DNA of 64,000 nucleotides, from NCBI GenBank assembly GCA_905181875.1, contig CAJIZH010000004.1, positions 431,934 through 495,933 of the forward strand. The letters run 5' to 3'. Positions 50,709 to 60,890 of the stretch are shown here, piece after piece. Positions within the stretch are counted from its first letter, which is position 1, and the number at the start of each line of letters is the position of its first letter. The notes beneath the pieces were generated by a model that was given only the letters and a program-made list of their open reading frames with translations, had not been told where the DNA came from and did not search any database. Source of the stretch: Flavobacteriales bacterium UBA6770 (lineage in GTDB: Bacteria; Bacteroidota; Bacteroidia; Flavobacteriales_G; Salibacteraceae). The position numbers and the translations under genes were made by a program.

Positions 50709-52382
50709 ATGCTCAAGCACAAACAATTACTTCTTATACTTTCTATATTCTTCCTAACTAACGTACTTCATTCTCAAAATGTATTTCAAGAAGTCGCAAA
50801 AGATCCTCTTGAAATTCATGGAAATTTTAACTTAAATAGTCAGTATTACTTAACTGACAGTGTCATTGCCGCACCTACTGTTGCAGAGAAATTCCTGATC
50901 AATGGTTATGCTAATGTTATTGCTACTAAAGGAGCATTTTCTGCTGGCGCCCGTTATGAGAGTTACGAAAATGCTTTGCTAGGATTTGATCCTAGATATA
51001 AGGGAAGTGGTTTCCCTTATCGATATTTCTCATTTGACAATAAAGGTCTAAATGTCACGGTTGGTAATTTTTATGAGCAATTTGGAACAGGTATGCTTCT
51101 TAGATCATATGAGGAAAGAGACCTGGGACTTGACAATGCCATGGATGGCATCAGAGTAAAATATGATTTTGGAAATGGAATTCGTGTTAAAGGTTTGGTT
51201 GGCAGACAGCGCTATTTTTTCGCCAAAGGTGATGGTATAGTAAGGGCGATTGATGGAGAAGTGAATTTGAATGAAGCTATTGGAGGCTGGAAAGACAACA
51301 AACTCAAACTTTTGGTCGGTGCCAATTTCGTTAGTAAATACCAAGAAGACAATAATCCAGACTTAGTATTACCTGAAAACGTAGGAGCATATAGCGGAAG
51401 AATTACTGCAAGATATGCGAACTTCTCTTTAACAGGAGAATATGCTTACAAAGAAAATGACCCATCGGCAGATAACAGTAATATTTATAAACCTGGGCAG
51501 GGCCTGTTTTTAAGTGCTTCTTATTCCCAGAAAGGTTTTGGAATTAACCTATCGGCAAAGCACATTGACAATATGAGTTTTAGGTCGGACAGAACGGAAG
51601 GTTTTAATAATCTAACTATTAATTACTTGCCCGCATTAACCAAGCAACATACGTATAATTTAGCTGCAACTCTATATCCCTACGCAACTCAACCAACTGG
51701 AGAAGTTGCGTTTCAAGGAGATATTGTTTTTCGGTTAAAAAAGAAAACATGGTATGGAGGTAAATATGGAACTCGAATCCTCATCAATAGTTCATTGGCC
51801 TACGGTTTAGATTCTACTGGAATAAATGACCAAAACACAACTCGTCAAGGCTATTCCGCTAAGTTTTTCTCTCCAGGATCGCAAGCATACTTTCAGGACA
51901 TAAACATTTCTTTAGAACGTAAGTTGAATAAGACATTCAAAGTTAAAGCCATGTATATGAACATGATGGTGAACAACCTCATTACTAGATACGGTGGGCT
52001 TAATGGTTCATTTGGCGGGAAAATCTATGCCGATATAGCAGTTTTAGATGTTATGTATAAAATAAGACCTAAACATGCACTTAGAGCCGAGTTTCAGGCT
52101 TTATGGAGTGATCAAGATATGGGTGATTGGGGCACAATGGTCTTAGAGTACACCTATTCCCCGCATTGGTTTGTTGCTATAATAGATCAGTACAATTATG
52201 GTAATAAAGTAGAAAAAAATCAAATTCATTATCCGTACGGAACATTCGGCTACATAAATGGAGGTAACCGAGTTTCTTTAGGTTTTGGAAGGCAAAAGGC
52301 AGGTTTATTTTGTGTAGGTGGTGTTTGCAGAGTCGTTCCAGCTTCAAATGGACTCACAATTACCGTAACTTCAAGTTTTTAA
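50709..52382 (+). CDS. outer-membrane beta-barrel protein, probably DUF6029
   Basis: 557 residues with a signal peptide (ending near VLHSQN) and a beta-barrel-like mature chain made of alternating strands, e.g. FLINGYANVIATKGAFSAGA, YFSFDNKGLNVTVGNFYEQF, RGYSAKFF. No plug or TonB box. It ends in TITVTSSF, a usual barrel end. Always found with TlpA/Omp28-like genes in this phylum by memory, but that is not checked. Function unknown. Confidence 0.75.
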   Translation: MLKHKQLLLILSIFFLTNVLHSQNVFQEVAKDPLEIHGNFNLNSQYYLTDSVIAAPTVAEKFLINGYANVIATKGAFSAGARYESYENALLGFDPRYKGSGFPYRYFSFDNKGLNVTVGNFYEQFGTGMLLRSYEERDLGLDNAMDGIRVKYDFGNGIRVKGLVGRQRYFFAKGDGIVRAIDGEVNLNEAIGGWKDNKLKLLVGANFVSKYQEDNNPDLVLPENVGAYSGRITARYANFSLTGEYAYKENDPSADNSNIYKPGQGLFLSASYSQKGFGINLSAKHIDNMSFRSDRTEGFNNLTINYLPALTKQHTYNLAATLYPYATQPTGEVAFQGDIVFRLKKKTWYGGKYGTRILINSSLAYGLDSTGINDQNTTRQGYSAKFFSPGSQAYFQDINISLERKLNKTFKVKAMYMNMMVNNLITRYGGLNGSFGGKIYADIAVLDVMYKIRPKHALRAEFQALWSDQDMGDWGTMVLEYTYSPHWFVAIIDQYNYGNKVEKNQIHYPYGTFGYINGGNRVSLGFGRQKAGLFCVGGVCRVVPASNGLTITVTSSF

Positions 52383-52389
52383 AATTACT

Positions 52390-53304
52390 ATGAAAAAATA
52401 CTTTTTTATACTCGTTGTATCTTTTATTGGACTGAGCAGTTGCGATAAAATTGATGATCCCTACGAAGGGATTGAAAAGCCTATAACTGCTATAGATACA
52501 ACTACATTCTGCGGTTTCGCTGAATACGATAGTGAATTAAACGATACTACTTACAATGATACTACTTCAAATATCCGAAAAGTACTATTAGAAGAATATA
52601 CAGGTCATCTTTGCGGGTTTTGTCCTCCTGAATCTAAAAGATTAGTAGCCAAGACAGAAAATGAGCTTAAAGGAAAAGCAATTGTTATGAGTATTCATGC
52701 AGCTAATTTTGCTGCTCTAGTGAATTCAAAAGGATACACTACTGATTTCACAACACCCGCAGGTAATGATTTACATGAAAGATATAAAGGTGGAAATAGT
52801 GCTCCTAGTTTAATCATGAATCGTTCTAATACTCCGGCATCAGCAAGTCAATGGAATGGAATGTTAGATTCATTAGAAATATCCGGTTTTTATACTGATC
52901 CTGTGGTGAAATTCAAAGTTAGAAATATTTATAACGAGACGATTAAAACAGGTAGAGTTGATCTTGATATAGAGTTTTTAAAAGCTTTTTCAGGAACTAA
53001 TTTTGTTGTCGGTGTTTATATAACTGAGGACCATATTTTAGATAAACAAAAATATTACGGTGAAAACCCTGAAGACGTAGACAACTACGATCATAGACAT
53101 GCAATAAGAACTGCTGCTACACCAACCTTTGGCGCAAGCTTTGTTAATGGTGATATTACTGCAAACCAAAAAGAGAGTTCCTCTTTCTGCTATGAAATAA
53201 CGGATGAATGGAATGCTGACAATTGCAGTATAGTAGTTTTTATCGGTAATTCTGATAACAAACAGATCTATCAAGCAGAAGAAGTTCAAGTAAAAAGTGA
53301 GTAA
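52390..53304 (+). CDS. Omp28-related lipoprotein with thioredoxin-like motif
   Basis: 304 residues; lipobox FIGLSSC (Cys18). After an Asp/Thr-rich linker comes VLLEEYTGHLCGFCPPESKR, the diagnostic Omp28 start with a CGFC redox motif, then IVMSIHAANFA and SAPSLIMNR. Located outside or in the outer membrane. Its gene lies 7 bases after the barrel gene and its stop overlaps the next start as TAATG. Confidence 0.85.
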   Translation: MKKYFFILVVSFIGLSSCDKIDDPYEGIEKPITAIDTTTFCGFAEYDSELNDTTYNDTTSNIRKVLLEEYTGHLCGFCPPESKRLVAKTENELKGKAIVMSIHAANFAALVNSKGYTTDFTTPAGNDLHERYKGGNSAPSLIMNRSNTPASASQWNGMLDSLEISGFYTDPVVKFKVRNIYNETIKTGRVDLDIEFLKAFSGTNFVVGVYITEDHILDKQKYYGENPEDVDNYDHRHAIRTAATPTFGASFVNGDITANQKESSSFCYEITDEWNADNCSIVVFIGNSDNKQIYQAEEVQVKSE

Positions 53305-53921
53305 TGCATAAGGCTGCCTTTTCGATTTTCCTACTTTTATTTTCCCTAACTCTTTATACTCAAGAAAGCTCTAAATCGTCTTCTTTTAAAGCAGGAATAA
53401 AAGCAGGAACAAATACTTCTCAAATGGATGGTGATGGCTATGCTGGCTTCAATAAAATAAATCCACAAGCTGGTTTTTTTCTGCAAAAAAAGCTTAGTAA
53501 AGTCGTGCAACTTCAATTCGAAATTATCTACATTCAAAAAGGTTCTAGGTCTCCTGGTGATCCTGATAATGGGATTTTTACTACCTATAAAATTCAGTTG
53601 GATTATATAGAAGTGCCCATTTTATATCAACATGAATGGCGTAAATTTATTTTTGAAATTGGGCCCGGTATGGGAGTGTTATTCAATACGAAGGAAGAAG
53701 ATTCTTTTGGTATTGTTCCTCAAAGTGGATTCAAATGGAGACCATGGGAACTGGATGCAATGCTTGGTGTAAATTACTATATAACTGAGAAGGCTTTTAT
53801 AAATATTAGAATCCACCGTTCGTTAGTTTCAACTGTAACAACAGTTGTAATTAGTCCTTATGGTACTTTTGGAGGAGCGTTCAATTCCGTAATTGGAACC
53901 AGTTTTAATTGGACATTTTAA
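53304..53921 (+). CDS. small outer-membrane beta-barrel protein (PorT-like)
   Basis: 205 residues, signal peptide ([14 protein letters not shown]), then an eight-stranded-type barrel as in OMP_b-brl_2/PorT proteins: [58 protein letters not shown], and ends in GTSFNWTF. Translation coupled to the Omp28-like gene. Its stop overlaps that of queG on the other strand. Confidence 0.75.
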   Translation: MHKAAFSIFLLLFSLTLYTQESSKSSSFKAGIKAGTNTSQMDGDGYAGFNKINPQAGFFLQKKLSKVVQLQFEIIYIQKGSRSPGDPDNGIFTTYKIQLDYIEVPILYQHEWRKFIFEIGPGMGVLFNTKEEDSFGIVPQSGFKWRPWELDAMLGVNYYITEKAFINIRIHRSLVSTVTTVVISPYGTFGGAFNSVIGTSFNWTF

Positions 53922-54842
53922 TTTCCAATAAATTTCAAATTTCGTTTTAACCCTTCAAATTTGGTCCTTTTAACAGCTGACCTTTTAAAGATTTCCTTAA
54001 AAACGTCTTCGCTTAGTTCCTCCCAATCTTTTCCTGTAAATGAAAGTAATTTCGGATTGGGGCTAAAAGCTTCCTCAGAATGTGGTTTACTGAATTTGTT
54101 CCAAGGACAAACATCTTGGCAGATATCACATCCGAACGCCCATTTTTCAAACTTACCTTGCTGCTCTATAGGAATATCCGATTTCAACTCGATAGTGAAA
54201 TATGAAATGCACTTGCTTCCGTCCACAACATAAGGTTCTACAATTGCACCAGTGGGACATTCATCAATACATTTAGTACAAGTACCACAATAATCATTGA
54301 TTGGATTGTCATAATCCAACTCAACGTCCAAGACAATTTCAGCTACAAAAAAGAAGGACCCCTTCTTCGGATGAATCAAATTGGTGTTCTTTCCAACCCA
54401 ACCTAAACCAGATTTTTCAGCCCAAACCTTATCCATAATAGGAGCACTATCAACAAATGCTCTCGCGTTAATATCTCCAACCTCTGAACCAATTATTTTA
54501 ATCAAGTTCTTTTAGCTTTCTCTTTATTACAAAGTGATAGTCTTCTCCATAAGCATACTTGGAAATTTTAGGAGCATCAGACACTTGAACCTCCTCAGGA
54601 TAATAATTGAGAGTGCAACTTATTATAGATTTAGCCCCTACCAAAAGTTCCGTAGGATCAATTCTTTTATCAAAATGGTTTTCCATCCAAGACATTTTCC
54701 CATGATAACCACTTTGAAGCCACTTTTCGAGCCTTGGTGCCTCTTTTTCAAGTCTTACAGCCTTTGATATACCAACTTGTTCGAAGCCTATATCTTTTGC
54801 CTTAGATTTAATTAAATGTGTTAAGCTTGTTTGCTTAAGCAT
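53918..54842 (-). pseudogene. queG: epoxyqueuosine reductase QueG, broken by one frameshift
   Basis: Two frames together make QueG, the last enzyme of queuosine synthesis. N-terminal part (54498-54842) has [16 protein letters not shown] and [21 protein letters not shown]-terminal part (from about 54505 down to 53918) continues with [39 protein letters not shown], and the two 4Fe-4S motifs [16 protein letters not shown] and [11 protein letters not shown]. The change of frame lies within 54503-54514, where the minus strand reads GAACTTGATTAA. One base too many separates the frames. Corrected length about 308 residues, normal for QueG. Starts in the ruvB stop as TAATG. Confidence 0.87.
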
Positions 54843-55864
54843 TAAAATAAAGTGTTTTGTGACGCTTGTGGAGAAATACCCAAATGCAAATAAGCCTTTT
54901 CAGTAACTTCTCTTCCTCTTGGAGTTCGCATTAAAAATCCTTCTTGAATAAGAAACGGCTCATAAACCTCTTCTATAGTACCTGAATCTTCACTAACAGC
55001 AGTAGCAATCGTATTCAGACCGACAGGTCCACCTTTAAATTTTGTGATAAGTGTCACTAAAATTTTATTATCCATTTCATCTAATCCTGATTGATCAACA
55101 TTTAATGCATCAAGAGCATAATGAGAAATTTTTTGATCTATATGACCGTCTCCTTTTATTTGAGCAAAATCTCGCACTCTTCGCAAAAGTGCATTGGTTA
55201 TTCTTGGAGTACCCCTGCTCCTGCTTGCAATCTCTTTGGCTGCTAAATCTTCAATTTCAATACCTAATATTTGAGAACTGCGTTTAATTATTTTAGTTAA
55301 AATCTTGGAGTTGTAATATTGCAGTCTAGAATTAATACCAAATCGCGCTCTTAGAGGCGATGTTAATAAACCAGATCTGGTTGTAGCTCCTATAAGGGTG
55401 AATGGTTCCAAATCAATCTGGACACTTCTTGCATTCGGTCCAGTATCAATCATAATATCAATTCTATAATCCTCCATAGCTGAATATAAAAACTCTTCAA
55501 CAATAGGACTTAATCGATGTATTTCATCAATAAATAGAACATCATTCCTATCAAGGTTAGTCAATAAACCAGCAAGATCACCTGGCTTATCTAAGACCGG
55601 GCCTGAAGTTACTTTTATTCCAACACCGAGTTCATTTGCAATTATAAGAGCCAGCGTAGTTTTACCGAGTCCTGGAGGTCCATGCAATAAGACATGGTCA
55701 AGAGCCTCCTCTCTTTGAAGTGCAGCCTCAACAAATACTTTAAGATTATCTAAAACCTTTTCTTGCCCAGTAAAGTCACCGAAACGGTTTGGTCTTAATA
55801 CTTTCTCTATATCCTTATCAGTTGAATTTAGATGCTCAGATTCTGGATTTAAATTATCATTCAT
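54842..55864 (-). CDS. ruvB: Holliday junction branch migration DNA helicase RuvB
   Basis: 340 residues. AAA+ motor of the RuvABC resolvasome: [18 protein letters not shown], Walker [12 protein letters not shown], Walker [10 protein letters not shown], sensor [19 protein letters not shown], and the C-terminal winged helix ([20 protein letters not shown]). Length typical. Coupled to queG. Its promoter region overlaps the terminator of the respiratory operon. Confidence 0.96.
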   Translation of the reverse strand: MNDNLNPESEHLNSTDKDIEKVLRPNRFGDFTGQEKVLDNLKVFVEAALQREEALDHVLLHGPPGLGKTTLALIIANELGVGIKVTSGPVLDKPGDLAGLLTNLDRNDVLFIDEIHRLSPIVEEFLYSAMEDYRIDIMIDTGPNARSVQIDLEPFTLIGATTRSGLLTSPLRARFGINSRLQYYNSKILTKIIKRSSQILGIEIEDLAAKEIASRSRGTPRITNALLRRVRDFAQIKGDGHIDQKISHYALDALNVDQSGLDEMDNKILVTLITKFKGGPVGLNTIATAVSEDSGTIEEVYEPFLIQEGFLMRTPRGREVTEKAYLHLGISPQASQNTLF

Positions 55865-55880
55865 GGCAATTCTTGGAAAC

Positions 55881-55888
55881 CAAATTTA
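55881..55888 (-). promoter_or_regulatory. candidate -7 element of ruvB
   Basis: Minus strand TAAATTTG fits TAnnTTTG and lies 16 bases before the ruvB ATG. No -33 TTG is clear; the upstream bases belong to the terminator hairpin. Confidence 0.3.
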
Positions 55889-55892
55889 AGAC

Positions 55893-55932
55893 AAAAAAAA
55901 TGCCCTAAATCTAAGTAGATTAGGACATTTTA
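55893..55932 (-). terminator. terminator of the ACIII/oxidase operon
   Basis: Minus strand hairpin TGTCCTAATCT/AGATTTAGGGCA with a short loop, then a run of eight or more T. It ends the operon after ctaD. Confidence 0.88.
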
Positions 55933-55952
55933 AATAATTATTTCATTAGCAA

Positions 55953-57734
55953 TCAATGACCCTCACCATCAATTTCACCCTCTTCTAAAGGAACAGTTTG
56001 TGGTACAAAATCTTGCCCTGGAATTCTATAGTCAGTACCGTCTTTACTTGGTTTACTATAATCATAAGCCCATCTATGAACAATGGGTAAGTCTCCAGGC
56101 CAATTCCCATGGACATGCTCTACAGGAGTTGTCCATTCCAAAGTATTACTTCCCCAAGGGTTCTGAGGAGCCTTAGGACCTTTGAACATTGAGTAAATAA
56201 AATTGAATAAGAAAATAAACTGAGCCAATCCACCAACCATTGCAAACATTGTCACCATATAACTAATATCACTAAGACCATCAAATAAAGGAAATTCCGT
56301 ATTTGCATAATATCTCCTAGGTACGCCTGCTAAACCCTGAAAATGCTGAGGAAAAAACACACCATATGCAGTAATAAAGGTCAACCAAAAATGAACAAAA
56401 CCCAGCTTCTTGTTAAGCATTCTTCCCCACATTTTAGGAAACCAATGGTAAACACCGGCGAACATTGCCATTACTGCAGAAAGACCCATAACAATATGGA
56501 AGTGAGCAACAACAAAATAAGTATCATGAAGATTTATATCTAGAGCAGCATCAGCTAAAATGATACCAGTTACACCACCTGTTATGAAAGTAGAAACCAT
56601 TCCAATTGAAAACATCATCGCCGGGGTATAACGGATTGATCCTTTCCAAAGTGTAGACAAATAATTAAATGCCTTTACCGAAGATGGAATTGCAATTAAT
56701 AAAGTTGTAAAGGTGAATACCGCACCAACAAAGGGATTCATTCCAGTGACGAACATATGATGTCCCCAAACTATAAATGAAAGAAAGCCTATTGCTAATA
56801 TAGAGCCTACCATGGCTCTATAACCGAAAATTGGTTTTCTAGAATTTGTAGATATCACTTCAGAACTAATACCTAGTGCAGGTAAAATAATTATATATAC
56901 TTCTGGGTGTCCTAAAAACCAGAATAAATGCTGGAACAGCAGTGGACTACCACCAGTATGATCCAAGGCCTCACCTGCAATATAAATATCAGATAAATAA
57001 AAAGAAGTCCCGAATGTTCGATCGAATATCAACAACAATACAGCAGCAAATAATACAGGGAATGACAAAACTCCAAGTATAGCTGTAACGAATAATGCCC
57101 AAATCGATAACGGTAATCTAAGCATATTCATCCCTTTGGTTCTTAAGTTAATTACTGTAACGATGTAATTAATTCCACCTAATAATGATGAAACAATGAA
57201 AAACGACATACTTACTAACCAAAGCGTCATTCCCGTACCTGAACCAGGCATTGCCTGGGGCAATGCACTTAACGGTGGATAAATTGTCCAGCCAGCTGAA
57301 GCAGGACCACTCTCAACATATAATGAAGCAATCATTACCACTGAGGATAAGAAAAAGAACCAATATGAAAGCATATTCATCATTCCAGATGCCATATCTC
57401 TTGCACCAATCTGCAATGGAATCAATAAATTAGCGAAGGTTCCACTCAATCCTGCAGTTAGCAGGAAAAACACCATTATGGTTCCGTGAATGGTTACTAG
57501 AGCCAAATACATATTAGGGTCTAATACTCCACCTGGAGCCCACTTATCTCCTAGAAAAAAGTTAAGTACAGCAAAACTTTCCCCAGGGAAAGCTAATTGA
57601 AGTCTAAATAATAACGACATGGCCATACCAATAAAGGCCATCGTTGTTCCCGTCAGTAAGAATTGACGTGAAATCATCTTATGATCGTAACTAAATAAAT
57701 ACTTTGTAATAAACGTCTCTTTATGTCCAGCCAT
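55953..57734 (-). CDS. ctaD: cytochrome c oxidase subunit I
   Basis: 593 residues from the ATG at 57734, chosen because MAGHKETFITKYLFSYDHK matches known N-termini and GGAAAG lies 8 bases upstream. Twelve-plus membrane segments with the heme and CuB ligands: TIHGTIMVFFLLTAGLSG, WFLGHPEVYIIILPALGI, WGHHMFVTGMNPF, LHDTYFVVAHFHIVMG. The HPEVY His-Tyr pair is intact. Catalytic subunit reducing O2 to water and pumping protons. Last gene of the operon, after coxB. Confidence 0.96.
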   Translation of the reverse strand: MAGHKETFITKYLFSYDHKMISRQFLLTGTTMAFIGMAMSLLFRLQLAFPGESFAVLNFFLGDKWAPGGVLDPNMYLALVTIHGTIMVFFLLTAGLSGTFANLLIPLQIGARDMASGMMNMLSYWFFFLSSVVMIASLYVESGPASAGWTIYPPLSALPQAMPGSGTGMTLWLVSMSFFIVSSLLGGINYIVTVINLRTKGMNMLRLPLSIWALFVTAILGVLSFPVLFAAVLLLIFDRTFGTSFYLSDIYIAGEALDHTGGSPLLFQHLFWFLGHPEVYIIILPALGISSEVISTNSRKPIFGYRAMVGSILAIGFLSFIVWGHHMFVTGMNPFVGAVFTFTTLLIAIPSSVKAFNYLSTLWKGSIRYTPAMMFSIGMVSTFITGGVTGIILADAALDINLHDTYFVVAHFHIVMGLSAVMAMFAGVYHWFPKMWGRMLNKKLGFVHFWLTFITAYGVFFPQHFQGLAGVPRRYYANTEFPLFDGLSDISYMVTMFAMVGGLAQFIFLFNFIYSMFKGPKAPQNPWGSNTLEWTTPVEHVHGNWPGDLPIVHRWAYDYSKPSKDGTDYRIPGQDFVPQTVPLEEGEIDGEGH

Positions 57735-57756
57735 TTTCTTTCCGCCTATATAATTC

Positions 57757-58911
57757 TTATTGTGCTTGCGCAACATTGAATTTTGGTTGCTCTGCCAACC
57801 ATTTGTTATACTCTTCTTCTGTTTCAACAATAATATTCATCTGCATATTGTAATGTGCAGCACCACAAATCTTGTTACATAAAAGTAGATAATCAAAATC
57901 TGGGTTTCCCGTGATTTTTTTCATTTCCTTGGTAGTAATAATTGGGGTAAAATAAAAGTGTGTTATTACACCCGGTACGGCATTCATTTGGGCTCTGAAA
58001 TGAGGCATATAAGCTGAATGAAGTACATCTTGACTGCGTATTGAAAAATTCACCGATTTATTTACAGGAATATGAAATTCCACCTTCGTTATAATATCAT
58101 CATTCGCAATATCAAAATTTTCATTTTTACTTTGTTCCTCATATTGAAGGACAGCAGCTCTATTTTTCTTTACCAGAATAATATTATCAAGGATTTCATC
58201 ATCACTTACACCACCCGGAAAAACCTTTTCACGACTAGCTTCTAACTCAAATATTTGATCATCATATTCGTTTAATCTATCATCTATTGATGAACTATTA
58301 ATGACACCTAACGCATTAGTTGTAGATATCATTCTAAAATTAGCTTTACCCAACTGATTATCTTCACCTGCATAACGTGCTGTCCAATCAAATTGTCTAG
58401 CATAAAGCTCAATATTAATAGAATCTTCAGGTTTATCCATTAGCATAGAGTTCCATGCTGAAATACCATATATAACGATTATTGTAAGAACAACAGCTGG
58501 AGTTGTCGTCCAAATTAATTCTAACCTATTATTGTGAGTTACAAATGTTGCTTTTGGACTAACATTTTTAGCATATTTAAAAAGAAACACCATTAAAAGG
58601 ATATGGGTAATTCCAGCTGCAGTGATAATTATAATCATATTGAGGTCCATCAACCAATCATACTCTAAACCGTGTAAAGAAGCAGATTGTGGTAATAATT
58701 GATCACCAAACGACGCAACTAAATAAATGAAGAATGCAAAAAATCCTAAGAAAAACACAACAAACGCCCAACGGATATTATTGGTTTCTTGATCGTTTAC
58801 TTGGATCTCATCAGTGCCTTTGAGCGCATTCGATAAATCAAATACTCTTAGCATTTGAACTATGGATACGATTCCCACAATAATGACTAAAGAAAGTAAC
58901 AGTGCAGTCAT
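57757..58911 (-). CDS. coxB: cytochrome c oxidase subunit II
   Basis: 384 residues. CuA ligands are present: His in VLHSAYMPHF and CNKICGAAHYNM (two Cys, His, Met). Four hydrophobic segments are seen (about 3-20, 48-68, 90-112, 137-155) where classic subunit II has two; the first two are additional. Between YARQFDW and EFHIPVNKSV there is an inserted charged stretch of about 90 residues. There is no C-terminal cytochrome c domain, so it is an aa3-type and not caa3-type subunit. Receives electrons from cytochrome c or directly from the ACIII cytochromes. Confidence 0.93.
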   Translation of the reverse strand: MTALLLSLVIIVGIVSIVQMLRVFDLSNALKGTDEIQVNDQETNNIRWAFVVFFLGFFAFFIYLVASFGDQLLPQSASLHGLEYDWLMDLNMIIIITAAGITHILLMVFLFKYAKNVSPKATFVTHNNRLELIWTTTPAVVLTIIVIYGISAWNSMLMDKPEDSINIELYARQFDWTARYAGEDNQLGKANFRMISTTNALGVINSSSIDDRLNEYDDQIFELEASREKVFPGGVSDDEILDNIILVKKNRAAVLQYEEQSKNENFDIANDDIITKVEFHIPVNKSVNFSIRSQDVLHSAYMPHFRAQMNAVPGVITHFYFTPIITTKEMKKITGNPDFDYLLLCNKICGAAHYNMQMNIIVETEEEYNKWLAEQPKFNVAQAQ

Positions 58912-58943
58912 GTCTATTTTTATTTTTAAGTCTTAACCGTTAA

Positions 58944-60230
58944 TTAATGAATTTCATGATGAACACTTTCATCAAAGAATGGATGATTCTTCGGAACAAG
59001 AGGCGCCTTAGCAAGTGTTCTTGTAATTACAAAAGCAAATAATCCAACAAAGCCTATAGCCATTCCGACCTCTAATAAACCTATATATCCATGTTGTTTC
59101 ATAGTACCCGGAGTAACCAGCATATAAACGTCTACCCAATGACCGCAGAAAAGTATTATACCCATTATCGTCAACATCATTCTATTTCTTTTCTTATCTC
59201 TATCCATTAAGGCAATCATAGGGAATATAAAGTTCACGAAGAACATGCCCCAATATAATAATGGATAAGCATTTATTCTAGCTTGAAAGTAGGTTACCTC
59301 TTCTGGAATGTTTGCATACCAGATCAACATAAATTGGGAGAAGAACAAATACGACCACAAAAACGAAATTGCGAACATCCATTTACCTAAATCGTGTATG
59401 TGACTATCATTAACCTCTTTCAATTCTCCTATACTCTTTAACCAGACAACCATGAGAATTGCAACAATCATTGCACTTAACCATAAACCTGAGAACACAT
59501 ACCACCCAAACAAAGTTGAGAACCAGTGGGTATCGATTGACATAATCCAATCCCAAGGAACGAATGTTGAAATAGGATATCCAAATGCAACTAAAAATAT
59601 AGCCGCATCTCTAACATTCTTAAAATGACGACCACGCTCGAAACCCAAATCTTCCTCTAACGATCTTGTTCTAAAACGCTTCCACATATAAATCCACCCA
59701 CCCATAATCAACAACTGCCGAATTATCATAAACGGTACATTGAGATACGCCGTTTTACCAGCAATTATTTCATCGAAATCTGGATTTAATATGGCACCTT
59801 CTACGGGATCTGAATAATAAGTTATTCCTTCTGCCGTTTTAACCATAAAATCACTGTAAACAGAAGCATCCATCCAATGATATAGATGGTGCATATGAAA
59901 TGCGCCAGCGATCAGCACGATAAATAATGCTACTGCACCATAAGGCATGAAGCTACCAATTGCCTCTAAAATCCGTTTAATCACAACCCACCAACCTGAT
60001 TCAGCCGCATAATTTACAGCCATAAAAAACGTTGCACATGCCGCAATTCCAAAAAAGAAAAAGCCATTTATTAATAAATTTGACCAAAACCTTGCTACCG
60101 CGTGATGGTGTGAATGTTCATCACCAGCCATAAACAATGAGGCAATACCCATGATTAGCGCAAGTCCGCCTATGGCCATGAAAATCATTGACCATCTTTT
60201 GACTTTGTTCGGTATAGTAAATTGTTCCAT
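58944..60230 (-). CDS. actF: alternative complex III subunit ActF
   Basis: 428 residues, polytopic, related to the NrfD-like ActC but shorter; about ten membrane segments. FVPWDWIMSIDTHWFSTLFG and YVFSGLWLSAMIVAILMVVW are typical of quinol:cytochrome c oxidoreductase subunit ActF. The N-terminal part shows a His cluster (HSHHHAVARFW). Probably carries a quinol site. It lies 14 bases after actE and 32 bases before coxB. Confidence 0.92.
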   Translation of the reverse strand: MEQFTIPNKVKRWSMIFMAIGGLALIMGIASLFMAGDEHSHHHAVARFWSNLLINGFFFFGIAACATFFMAVNYAAESGWWVVIKRILEAIGSFMPYGAVALFIVLIAGAFHMHHLYHWMDASVYSDFMVKTAEGITYYSDPVEGAILNPDFDEIIAGKTAYLNVPFMIIRQLLIMGGWIYMWKRFRTRSLEEDLGFERGRHFKNVRDAAIFLVAFGYPISTFVPWDWIMSIDTHWFSTLFGWYVFSGLWLSAMIVAILMVVWLKSIGELKEVNDSHIHDLGKWMFAISFLWSYLFFSQFMLIWYANIPEEVTYFQARINAYPLLYWGMFFVNFIFPMIALMDRDKKRNRMMLTIMGIILFCGHWVDVYMLVTPGTMKQHGYIGLLEVGMAIGFVGLFAFVITRTLAKAPLVPKNHPFFDESVHHEIH

Positions 60231-60244
60231 TGAAAAAGCGCTTT

Positions 60245-60886
60245 TTATTTAGATTCTTCTTGTTCTTTATTATTCTCAGCTTTCGCTGATGTTCCACCCA
60301 GTTTTTGCAATGTCTGTACATACAAAATCACATTCCAACGTTCAGTTTTCGTCATCTGAGATGCGTGAGAACCCATTAAGTTTTTTCCGTAGTTAAGCGT
60401 ATGAAATATTTTACCTTCTGGTAAATCTTTAAGAGCCCCAGAATATGAAGGTGGTTGAGGATATTCACTATTTGTCGGTACGGTTCCATCCCCCAATCCT
60501 TTTTTTCCGTGACAATGAACACAATACCTTGTGAAAAGTACTTTAGCATCAGCTAAACTCCGCTCTGTTGCTTCAAGTGGATTCTTTAGGTGTACTCCAG
60601 CCGCTTCGTAGCCCTCAATCGTATTTGGATAAGGGTAAGGTAAATTATCAGAACCTCTTGCTATCGTATTACTAGCCGGAAGCCGTGCACTCATTATTTT
60701 AGTTCCTGAAATCTCATTCTCACCATAAGTTTCAAATGTTGGAGATCGATACATATCAGGCATGTACTCAACTCCTGGACTATTTGGATCTGACTTGCAC
60801 GCTCCTAAAAGTACGCCTGCAAATAAGATCATTAAAAAACCTCTTAATGCTTTGTTAACTGTAATTATATAATTTACTCTTGCCAT
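60245..60886 (-). CDS. actE: alternative complex III cytochrome c subunit ActE
   Basis: 213 residues from the ATG at 60886 (a TTG five codons earlier was rejected). Lipoprotein signal (FAGVLLGAC, then KSDPNSPG) and one heme c site, YCVHCHGKKGLGDG, with Met ligand candidates in NLMGSHASQM. Monoheme cytochrome c that passes electrons from ACIII towards the oxidase. Its start overlaps the end of actD in a different frame is not the case; actD ends 4 bases after it. Confidence 0.92.
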   Translation of the reverse strand: MARVNYIITVNKALRGFLMILFAGVLLGACKSDPNSPGVEYMPDMYRSPTFETYGENEISGTKIMSARLPASNTIARGSDNLPYPYPNTIEGYEAAGVHLKNPLEATERSLADAKVLFTRYCVHCHGKKGLGDGTVPTNSEYPQPPSYSGALKDLPEGKIFHTLNYGKNLMGSHASQMTKTERWNVILYVQTLQKLGGTSAKAENNKEQEESK

Positions 60887-60890
60887 GTTC

